From Pseudomonas sp. LFM046 (lineage in GTDB: Bacteria; Pseudomonadota; Gammaproteobacteria; Pseudomonadales; Pseudomonadaceae): a stretch of DNA of 64,000 bases. Positions 49,112-55,324 of this stretch are shown in pieces. The position numbers and the translations under genes were made by a program. Location of the stretch: positions 954,620 through 1,018,619 of the forward strand of contig NZ_JYKO02000001.1 in NCBI RefSeq assembly GCF_000949385.2, read 5' to 3'. Each line of letters opens with the position of its first letter. The stretch's first letter is position 1. The notes under the pieces were generated by a model that saw only the letters and a program-made list of their open reading frames with translations, was not told the origin of the DNA and ran no database searches.

Positions 49112-49125
49112 CCCTGATTCTGCCT
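49112..49125. repeat. 14-bp repeat CCCTGATTCTGCCT, copy 1
   Basis: Exact copy at 57042-57055, the other non-coding stretch of the element. Around copy 2, bases 57049-57083 form a 9/10 inverted repeat with a 15-nt centre; copy 1 lacks the second arm. Role unknown; a protein binding or recombination site is possible. Confidence 0.5.
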
Positions 49126-49180
49126 AGCTCCGCTCATCCGAAGAATTGTAAATTTACTGGACAGGTGGCACAGAAAATGC

Positions 49181-49209
49181 TTGACAGATGACGATTCTCT
49201 TGGTATAAT
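49181..49209 (+). promoter_or_regulatory. Perfect consensus sigma70 promoter
   Basis: TTGACA (49181-49186), exactly 17 bp, TATAAT (49204-49209). Predicted start about 49216. No convincing gene follows for about 465 bp. Confidence 0.85.
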
Positions 49210-49215
49210 TAGCAT

Positions 49216-49605
49216 GAGGAATACAGAAGAGTTTTCTTTTCTCCACGTCTCCTGCGTTTGATACACGATCAATCGGATTACGGGCGCCAGTCCCGTTCAA
49301 TCACTGGCACTATCTCCAGACGAAGGCGAATAGCTAACGTCTCTGCCATGTTGAGACTACACCCCTCGACATGGCACTTCTCATCTACGTTGCTCTACAC
49401 AACGTACATTAGACCGGGGCTTCGATGGCCTCCACTGCACTCCAGCCAGTAGTGTTCGGTCGCATCCTTCGGACGCTAGTTCGAAGACTGGTTACTGTCG
49501 GAGTGGTTCCCCGACAGGCTGTTTAGAGTTGTACAGTTTCAGGTAACAACTCACCTAATTCAAAAGTGTTGGTGGTAATGAAGAGTCTCCTTCGGGGGAC
49601 TTTTT
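49216..49605 (+). ncRNA. Candidate structured non-coding RNA of about 390 nt
   Basis: Runs from the consensus promoter to an intrinsic terminator with no credible ORF. Perfect stems: TGCCATGT/ACATGGCA (49344-49351 with 49369-49376), TACGTTG/CAACGTA (49386-49392 with 49400-49406), CTGTCGG/CCGACAG (49495-49501 with 49511-49517), AGTTGT/ACAACT (49527-49532 with 49546-49551), and either ACGGG/CCCGT or GCCAGT/ACTGGC near 49280-49310. It could be a trans-acting RNA, an antiterminator leader or a replication/packaging RNA. I do not recognise a known family. Confidence 0.6.
49581..49605 (+). terminator. Intrinsic terminator / attenuator
   Basis: GTCTCC-TTCG-GGGGAC stem with a stable TTCG tetraloop, lengthened by AAGA/TTTT pairs and followed by U-run. 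Separates the candidate RNA from the zinc-ribbon operon. Confidence 0.85.
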
Positions 49606-49620
49606 CAGGACTCCTGCACG

Positions 49621-49680
49621 ACTCCGTAACACAAAACATATTAATCAACTTACATCACCAGATACTCAGGAGGTATTTGC
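49621..49680 (+). promoter_or_regulatory. Leader of operon 1 with motifs shared with operon 2
   Basis: Contains ACTCCGTAAC (49621-49630) and AAACATATTAATCA (49634-49647), repeated at 55069-55078 and 55116-55129, then the ribosome binding site AGGAGGT. No separate promoter is visible after the terminator. Confidence 0.5.
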
Positions 49681-49860
49681 ATGATCATTATTCGCCCATG
49701 CATCCAATGCGGATGCCCCTACGAAACAAAACTTTCCACATCAAAGTTCTGCTCTACAAAATGCAGAATGCAACACCACAGAGCTTTGAAGAAAGCAGAA
49801 GCAACAAACGAAACAACACAAATTGAAACACCAACACACACAGAGGAAACAACACAATGA
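49681..49860 (+). CDS. Small FCSxxC zinc-ribbon protein (1)
   Basis: A 59-aa protein with CIQC near the N-terminus and FCSTKC 13 residues later (Cys 7, 10, 24, 28), followed by basic MQHHRALKK and a Thr/Glu-rich tail. This is a probable single zinc-binding module of MYM/ribbon type. A perfect AGGAGGT precedes the ATG. ATGA overlap with the next gene. First gene of a densely overlapping operon. Function unknown; nucleic-acid binding or regulation is inference. Confidence 0.7.
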   Translation: MIIIRPCIQCGCPYETKLSTSKFCSTKCRMQHHRALKKAEATNETTQIETPTHTEETTQ

Positions 49861-50363
49861 AAACTAATGACAGCATTTTCCACACCTTCGACGCCAACGA
49901 ACTGAAAGCACTCCAAGAAAACGAGAAAGGTTTCTTTGCAATGCGAGTTCACCTGAAGGATCGCCACCCAGAAACTAATGAGATTCTTCGTGGTGCGATT
50001 CAGGAGTTCACATTCCAGAACCTCCCGCATGCATTCAGTGAGTACGCCCGCCTGCTGAAAGAGGGTTACAAAGAGTGTGCACTACAGCCAAGTTATGTAG
50101 CAGGGCCTACAGGAATCTTCATCACTCTGTTCATGGAGCGTCCAAAGAAGGACCAAGCAATTGACATTAAAGTCCTCGATGAAGAGGTTGAAGCTCGTTA
50201 CCGTGCAAACATTGATAAACAGAATCGTGAAATTGAAGACAGGCAAGTCAATCTGATGCTTGAGCAAGCACGAAAGAAGCGTGAACAGGAAGCAGCTCAA
50301 GCTCTCGCAGATGAAGAGGCCGCTATTCGTGCAGAAGTTCGCACACTGTTGGGTGCAGCATGA
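49857..50363 (+). CDS. Unknown element protein, 168 aa
   Basis: Unrecognised. The N-terminal two thirds look globular (IFHTFDANELKALQENEKG to FITLFMERP); the C-terminal 55 residues are a charged coiled coil (NREIEDRQVNLMLEQARKKR). Overlaps both neighbours by ATGA junctions, so its translation is coupled to the zinc-ribbon gene before it. Confidence 0.75.
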   Translation: MKTNDSIFHTFDANELKALQENEKGFFAMRVHLKDRHPETNEILRGAIQEFTFQNLPHAFSEYARLLKEGYKECALQPSYVAGPTGIFITLFMERPKKDQAIDIKVLDEEVEARYRANIDKQNREIEDRQVNLMLEQARKKREQEAAQALADEEAAIRAEVRTLLGAA

Positions 50364-50653
50364 ACGCCAATACCCTTGATGCAACTACAAGATTTCTCTT
50401 GAAGAAGTATTCTCCTGATGATGTGCGACTAGCTACAACAGCAGGTATTCCAAGGATTCAACTTGTAATGTCTGTTGACGACTACTCCGAAAGAATGATT
50501 TCAAAGCTGTGTGCAGAGTTTAACAAAACTCACCCTGAGTGGATGGCAGATAGCTTTACCCTTCTAACTGACTACACCCTGCCAACTGGTCATATTCTCA
50601 AAGCCGGTAGTTGGGTGTTCAGAAATTACGACAAAGGGACATTTAAGGAATGA
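50360..50653 (+). CDS. Unknown element protein, 97 aa
   Basis: Unrecognised soluble protein. No signal peptide, membrane helix or Cys cluster. ATGA overlaps at both ends place it in the same coupled operon. Confidence 0.7.
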   Translation: MNANTLDATTRFLLKKYSPDDVRLATTAGIPRIQLVMSVDDYSERMISKLCAEFNKTHPEWMADSFTLLTDYTLPTGHILKAGSWVFRNYDKGTFKE

Positions 50654-51072
50654 AAGTTAAAACAAACATTCCGCCATCTTTGAGAGTGCTTGCACTTGAC
50701 GTGCAAATCAATCCAGAGAAGTGGCGTGCACATTACTTCCTCAGTGGTGAAGTATTCATCAAGGAAGTATTCAAGAAGCTGAGAACATTCCTTGCCAATC
50801 GCCTTGGATACATTCCAGCTTACAACTACGTTTGGCTAACAACAGAAGTAGGTGTTGCCATTGCATTCTCTGGAAGTAAGTTTGCTTTGCAGCTTCTTCC
50901 CGATTTCTTCGAATGGTGCATTGAACAACAACACGTAGGCAAGGCCATGTGCGGATATCTTGGATGGAGCAAAGCCAAGTCCACACAACTTCTCAATGAA
51001 ACACTGAAAGTATACGCACCAATTCCCAACACCCGCAGTTACGGCGGAACACTACGACAGGAGAACGAATAA
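50650..51072 (+). CDS. Unknown element protein, 140 aa
   Basis: Unrecognised; aromatic-rich (YIPAYNYVWLTTEVGVAIAF, LLPDFFEWCIEQ). No transmembrane segment of normal length. The stop overlaps the next start as TAATG. Confidence 0.7.
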   Translation: MKVKTNIPPSLRVLALDVQINPEKWRAHYFLSGEVFIKEVFKKLRTFLANRLGYIPAYNYVWLTTEVGVAIAFSGSKFALQLLPDFFEWCIEQQHVGKAMCGYLGWSKAKSTQLLNETLKVYAPIPNTRSYGGTLRQENE

Positions 51073-51443
51073 TGTGTAAAGCAGAATGCCTGCTTCGCAA
51101 GGCAGTAGAACAAAACGATCAACTCAGATTCCAAGTGGAAACACTTCAACGTCGTCTAGATGAAGAAGAACAAGCCAGACACAAAGCTGAGGCTGAAGTT
51201 GCAAAGCTCAATGGATACATTGATCAAGATACAAAGTGTATCGAGCAGCTAAAGCAAGCTTGGAGTTGGTGCAATGGAGAACTAGAGCAACTTCAAGAGA
51301 AAAGTCTTCTCAGTGAAGTGCAAGCCAACATTATGGTTGATCGCATTCAGGACTTGGCTAAAGAACGTGATGAGCTGTTGCAAGCGATGGAGTTTGCCAA
51401 CGCTGTATTTATCGAACTTGGAATTTTCAAGGTGGAAGAATAA
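51072..51443 (+). CDS. Coiled-coil protein, 123 aa
   Basis: Heptad-rich from about residue 10 to 105 (VETLQRRLDEEEQARHKAEA). Unrecognised. Such proteins before a tape-measure gene could be tail assembly chaperones, but I see no -1 frameshift site and no recognisable similarity. Confidence 0.7.
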   Translation: MCKAECLLRKAVEQNDQLRFQVETLQRRLDEEEQARHKAEAEVAKLNGYIDQDTKCIEQLKQAWSWCNGELEQLQEKSLLSEVQANIMVDRIQDLAKERDELLQAMEFANAVFIELGIFKVEE

Positions 51444-51751
51444 TGACCGACACAAAGTTAACATCCACACATCGCAAATACTTTCTTGCTTTCGTGCAAG
51501 ATGCTGTGAGAGGTGCACACGCCTCCACAATGCCAACAGAGAAAGTGGAAGAATTCCTAACTTCTGTAAATCTTCAGCCCGTCGCTGATGAACTTGGAAA
51601 AGCAATTCTAAGCAAAGTGAGCTACAGCCAAGTTAAGGCAGTGGACAAATTCATGAACAGTGCAGATTACCTTGCTGTGATGGATGCAATTGCTCACGCA
51701 CTAACACAGTTCACCATCCCAAGAGCAACAGAGGTGGAGAATGTACAGTGA
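51443..51751 (+). CDS. Unknown element protein, 102 aa
   Basis: Unrecognised, mostly helical by eye (YFLAFVQDAVRGAHAS). Overlaps the tape-measure gene by 11 bp, the position normally held by a tail assembly chaperone; assignment as such is unproven. Confidence 0.68.
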   Translation: MTDTKLTSTHRKYFLAFVQDAVRGAHASTMPTEKVEEFLTSVNLQPVADELGKAILSKVSYSQVKAVDKFMNSADYLAVMDAIAHALTQFTIPRATEVENVQ

Positions 51752-53987
51752 TGAAATTGCCCGTCTAACAGGTACGTTGAAGTTCGAAGTCGATAAGACA
51801 GGCTTTAGAGATTTTCAGCGTTATTTGGATAACTTAGAACGCCGACTAGCGAATTTTCGTAAGGTTGCTGATAAGAAACTTGGAATCAAGCCTGCTGGAA
51901 TGCAGGTAATGACCAAACAGATTAAAGAACAGCAGGCTCTTACGAAAGCTCAGTTTACTCAGCAGATGCAGGCATCCAAGTTTACCCTTGCCAATGCCAA
52001 AGCTGAAACACAACTAGCTCAACAGCGTACAAAGCAATCTCTGTTGGAATCCAAACAGAAACGTGCAGACTTGCAATTCAGTCTCCAAGCTGAAAAGGCA
52101 ATGCACCAACTACGTCAACAAGCAGCTAGAACAGCCGCCGCTGAAGCTCGTTCCAAGACTGCTCTTGGCCGTCTGGCAGCCTTCGAACAGGACAGGCAGT
52201 ATAAACTTGATCAGCGTCGTGCACGTGATCTGAAGCGCCAGCAACAACGCTCCAGTGTATCTAGCGGTCATCGCCTCCCTCACTTTGGTGGTGGTGGCCT
52301 TGGTGGTTTTGCAGGCCGTATGTCTCTTGGCCCGATTGTAGCGCCCTCTATGGGCGGTATTGCTGGTGCCGCTGGTGGTGCGACAGTTGCCCTTGCTGCT
52401 CTTGCCGCTGCTGCTGTAGCCGCTTCTAACGCCTTTGCTGAGGCTGCTCAGAGAGCTGGTGACACTCGTGATACTCGCCTAGCCCAATTCAAGGCAATGA
52501 CGGGGAGTCGCGAAGGCGCCCTAGGTGCTGAAAGTCGATACTTGGAACTAGCGAACAAGCTTGGATTGGACGCTGCTCAAGGTGGTAGAGACTACGCCAA
52601 ACTAACTGGTGCACTCTCTCGCAAAGTTGGTGTTGAACAAGCTGAGGCAACAGCAGCGGGAATCCTGTCTTACGGAAAATCTCAGGGTTCGACAGGCGAA
52701 GAGCTTCAGGGCTTGAATCGTGGTCTGTTGCAAGCACTTGGTAAGAATCAGCTCTTCTCTGAAGAGTGGACAGGCCAAATCGCCGAACACCTTGGAGCGC
52801 GTGCTAACGAGTTTGGTGCAGAAGCTTATCAACGTGCAATCGGCGGAAACAAAACTGGTCAAGCGGCTGAGGATCAATTCCGTAAGGATCGTGAGGATAG
52901 GAAGATTGCTGGTAAAACTCTACAGACGTTCTTGGTAGAGCTTGGCAACATCCTTGGGAAACACGCTAACGATGGTGGCGCCCTAGACATTGCTGTGAAC
53001 ACTGGTGAATCCTCCCGTGCGAGGATGGAAAACCAACTACAAGCAAGTCTTGCTCATTCTTACGATGCAAACGACTCCAAGCTGAGAAATCAAGTAGCCC
53101 TGTTCAACAAAGCCAAGTTTGACTTGCTTCAAGGGCTAGGCCCGGAGTTCGATAAATTCGGCTCTCTGGCTGCTGATACTCTCGCGATTATCACGAGCGT
53201 AATCAACAAAACCACAGAGTTTGTGAACGCTGTGAATCAAGGCGATCTGTCTGGATTCTTCGACAAAGATTCTCTGCAAGAATTCCAAGATTCCTTTGGA
53301 GAGCTTTCTACAGAGTTCCATGAACAGCTAGAGCAAATTGGCATTCTGTGGTCTGCCATCTGGGGCGATACCACACCTAAAGATGTTGGCTCCTTCGTTC
53401 TGGATGTATTGTCCAAAGTGACGCAAGGCATGGCGACAGTGTTTGATGTATCTCAATCGATCCTTGGTGTTATCACTGACATTGTTGAGAAGATTCGTGC
53501 AGCAGCGGAGACATTGGGAATCGTTGAAAAGCGTAAAGCCAACAAAGATGGAATCAGCGGAAACGCTGATCGCATTCAAGGCCAAATGACGCCAATCCCC
53601 CGCAGTGAAGAAGAAGCAAACAGGATTCAACGTGGACTGATGCCTAACTTGGATGGTGCTGCTATTCCACGTGCCGGTGCTGACTTCATTCCACAATGGA
53701 TGAAGGGAATCACTGCTGCAAACATTCCTGATTACAACGCAACTGGAATCGCCGCTGCAAACGCAAGTTCTCAGACAGTCAACACCACAACCAACACTGA
53801 TAACTCTGTCAAGAATGATATTGTGCAGAATATCAACGTCGAAGTGAAAGTGCCTGATAACGTCGCCACAGTGCAGGGAATGAAAGACTTCCTTGAAAGG
53901 GATCTTGATCGTGCAATCAAAAATGGTGCTGAGCGAGTGTGGTTTGACCAACTCAGCAGAGCCGCCGCACGACAGAAAGAAAAGTAA
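51741..53987 (+). CDS. Phage tail tape-measure protein
   Basis: A 748-aa protein. Residues 1-175 are a long coiled coil. A Gly-rich and hydrophobic stretch follows (about 181-232). Residues 250-370 resemble the tape-measure N-terminal domain family (TIGR02675-like): LELANKLGLD, EELQGLNRGLLQALG, LFSEEWTGQIAEHLGARANEF. More hydrophobic helices lie around 470-560. The C-terminus has an Asn/Thr-rich strand motif (about 675-702) like tape-measure C-termini. In phages this protein sets tail length and is ejected into the host envelope. No other tail gene is present. Confidence 0.82.
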   Translation: MYSDEIARLTGTLKFEVDKTGFRDFQRYLDNLERRLANFRKVADKKLGIKPAGMQVMTKQIKEQQALTKAQFTQQMQASKFTLANAKAETQLAQQRTKQSLLESKQKRADLQFSLQAEKAMHQLRQQAARTAAAEARSKTALGRLAAFEQDRQYKLDQRRARDLKRQQQRSSVSSGHRLPHFGGGGLGGFAGRMSLGPIVAPSMGGIAGAAGGATVALAALAAAAVAASNAFAEAAQRAGDTRDTRLAQFKAMTGSREGALGAESRYLELANKLGLDAAQGGRDYAKLTGALSRKVGVEQAEATAAGILSYGKSQGSTGEELQGLNRGLLQALGKNQLFSEEWTGQIAEHLGARANEFGAEAYQRAIGGNKTGQAAEDQFRKDREDRKIAGKTLQTFLVELGNILGKHANDGGALDIAVNTGESSRARMENQLQASLAHSYDANDSKLRNQVALFNKAKFDLLQGLGPEFDKFGSLAADTLAIITSVINKTTEFVNAVNQGDLSGFFDKDSLQEFQDSFGELSTEFHEQLEQIGILWSAIWGDTTPKDVGSFVLDVLSKVTQGMATVFDVSQSILGVITDIVEKIRAAAETLGIVEKRKANKDGISGNADRIQGQMTPIPRSEEEANRIQRGLMPNLDGAAIPRAGADFIPQWMKGITAANIPDYNATGIAAANASSQTVNTTTNTDNSVKNDIVQNINVEVKVPDNVATVQGMKDFLERDLDRAIKNGAERVWFDQLSRAAARQKEK

Positions 53988-54001
53988 CAGGGAGGGACGC
54001 A

Positions 54002-54475
54002 ATGTCCCTCTTCCTATCAACGAACAACAAACGGAAAGTATTAATGATTCTTGGATTTAAAAGTTGGCTAAACGCAGCCAAAGGAACCATCCTTGCATTT
54101 GCACTGTTGGTGCTAGTGTCGTGTGGCGTATCCACAATGACAGCTCAGGATACAGCAGAGCGCACCGTAGAAGCCTCCCAAATTGAGTTTGAACGCGACT
54201 TCGACAAGAGAGTGAGTCAAACCCTACGTGAGCAGCGAGAACGCAATGCAGCGGAAATTAGAGACATTCATGATAAGTTGGATAAGACATACATGCTTCT
54301 ATCTGGAGTGCTGGAGTCTAGCGGTTATGTCGTATTGCCAAATGGCAAAGTATTGCCGCCAGCTCACAAACCACAGACAATCACAAACAACACAACCACC
54401 AACACTGACAATTCTCAACGAACAACGTTCTCACAGAACATCAACACGAGAATTACCAAGGAGGAATCCAAATGA
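54002..54475 (+). CDS. Element lipoprotein with tape-measure-like C-terminal motif
   Basis: A 157-aa protein with hydrophobic signal AFALLVLVSC ending in lipobox LVSC (Cys 41, or Cys 27 if the ATG at 54044 is used), then a coiled coil and an Asn/Thr-rich tail containing NTTTNTDNS and QNIN. The same two strings occur in the C-terminus of the tape-measure protein. Strong GGGAGGG before 54002 favours the first start. Could act at the membrane with the tape-measure protein or in superinfection exclusion; both are guesses. Confidence 0.72.
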   Translation: MSLFLSTNNKRKVLMILGFKSWLNAAKGTILAFALLVLVSCGVSTMTAQDTAERTVEASQIEFERDFDKRVSQTLREQRERNAAEIRDIHDKLDKTYMLLSGVLESSGYVVLPNGKVLPPAHKPQTITNNTTTNTDNSQRTTFSQNINTRITKEESK

Positions 54476-54684
54476 TCCAAAAGATTCTAGTAGCTGCCTC
54501 TCTCGCCATCGCCCTTGGAGCTGGTGCTTATCTGCTTCAGCCGTCAGGCGATCCAGCGTGGAAGAACAACACTGCGATTCCTGAACAGGTTCGTGAGAAA
54601 TACGATTCCGCAGAAGAGTTCCAAGCAGCAGCTAAAACAGAAATGTGCAAACAATTCCCCAATGCAGAGAGGTGCAAGCAATGA
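54472..54684 (+). CDS. Small membrane-anchored or exported protein, 70 aa
   Basis: N-terminal hydrophobic segment ILVAASLAIALGAGAYLL (residues 4-21), then a polar acidic stretch with two Cys near the end (MCKQFPNAERCKQ). ATGA overlaps both neighbours. Unrecognised. A spanin-like or lysis-related role is possible but unsupported. Confidence 0.65.
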   Translation: MIQKILVAASLAIALGAGAYLLQPSGDPAWKNNTAIPEQVREKYDSAEEFQAAAKTEMCKQFPNAERCKQ

Positions 54685-54932
54685 CACAAACTTACAGATG
54701 GCCGACTCAGCCAAACCCCAAGAAAGCCCGCCCATTCTCTGGCCTGTTTAGTGCAGATGGCACAGTGCAGCACGTAGCCGATTATCTAGCCAAGCACTAC
54801 GGAACAGACTTTGTGAATACATTTCCAGCAGCAGTCCACGAGTTCCATTCAATGGTGTTCATGGGGTACAGCGAGGATGTGTGCGATATCATGATTCAGA
54901 GTTACTACAGCACTCCGAAGCTTGCCAATTGA
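54681..54932 (+). CDS. Unknown element protein, 83 aa
   Basis: Unrecognised small protein starting MTQTYRWPTQPNPKKARPF; no signal peptide. Last gene of operon 1, coupled to the gene before by ATGA. Confidence 0.65.
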   Translation: MTQTYRWPTQPNPKKARPFSGLFSADGTVQHVADYLAKHYGTDFVNTFPAAVHEFHSMVFMGYSEDVCDIMIQSYYSTPKLAN

Positions 54933-54940
54933 AACTTGTC

Positions 54941-55012
54941 ACTTTATGTCAACCAATATCGTTAAAGTTGGAACTTTATGTCAATGACATATAGACAGTG
55001 TCGAGTTAAAAT
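54941..55012 (+). promoter_or_regulatory. Operon 2 promoter with palindromic operator
   Basis: ATGACA (54984-54989), 17 bp, TAAAAT (55007-55012). The 15-bp palindrome TATGTCAATGACATA (54977-54991) covers the -35 box, and its half-site with flank, ACTTTATGTCAA, also occurs 32 bp upstream (54941-54952 and 54973-54984). Looks like a regulator binding region; the regulator is unknown. Confidence 0.6.
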
Positions 55013-55021
55013 ATAGTGTAG

Positions 55022-55053
55022 AAGGGAAGTTCTGTTTTGTTCTTCCCTTTTCT
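55022..55053 (+). terminator. Hairpin with U-run at the operon 1 / operon 2 boundary
   Basis: AAGGGAAG/CTTCCCTT perfect 8-bp stem, 12-nt loop, then TTCTT. Ends operon 1, but also lies at the predicted first nucleotides of the operon 2 transcript. Confidence 0.75.
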
Positions 55054-55068
55054 TACACCCCCGACTCT

Positions 55069-55129
55069 ACTCCGTAACGTTCGCCAGCCTTGGCGTCCTA
55101 CCCGCTGTATACACCAAACACATTAATCA
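55069..55129 (+). promoter_or_regulatory. Operon 2 leader motifs
   Basis: ACTCCGTAAC (55069-55078, identical to 49621-49630) and AAACACATTAATCA (55116-55129, one mismatch to 49634-49647), in the same order after a terminator and before a zinc-ribbon gene. Confidence 0.55.
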
Positions 55130-55153
55130 TCCATCCAACATGGAGGAATCTCT

Positions 55154-55324
55154 ATGCGTCTCTGTACGTGCCGTTATTGCGGCCATGTTCATTACAAGCA
55201 GCGTGCTAATCCGTTCTGCTCTTCTGCTTGCCGTAAAGCCTACGCCGATCTAACCAAATTTAAACCAACAGCTAACCTGACAGGAGCTATCAATGACACA
55301 AACAACACCAGCAACAAAGACTAA
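55154..55324 (+). CDS. Small FCSxxC zinc-ribbon protein (2)
   Basis: A 56-aa protein with Cys 6, 9, 22 and 26 (CRYC, FCSSAC), same layout as the protein at 49681. GGAGG upstream of the ATG. Its last 32 bases overlap the next gene in another frame. Confidence 0.68.
   Translation: MRLCTCRYCGHVHYKQRANPFCSSACRKAYADLTKFKPTANLTGAINDTNNTSNKD

Noticed and set aside
49078-49272. 64-codon minus-strand frame at the left end of the element
   Set aside because: No ribosome binding site and overlaps the consensus promoter on the other strand.
49258-49452. 64-codon frame within the candidate RNA
   Set aside because: Starts at TTG with no ribosome binding site, has no recognisable motif and crosses several perfect hairpins.
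49216-49605. Retron, CRISPR or known large phage RNA
   Set aside because: No reverse transcriptase is nearby, no regularly spaced repeats occur, and I do not recognise the conserved features of known large structured RNAs. Left as unassigned.
51072-51751. Tail assembly chaperone pair with programmed frameshift
   Set aside because: Position before the tape-measure gene fits, but no slippery heptamer or extended overlapping frame is visible and the proteins are not recognisable.
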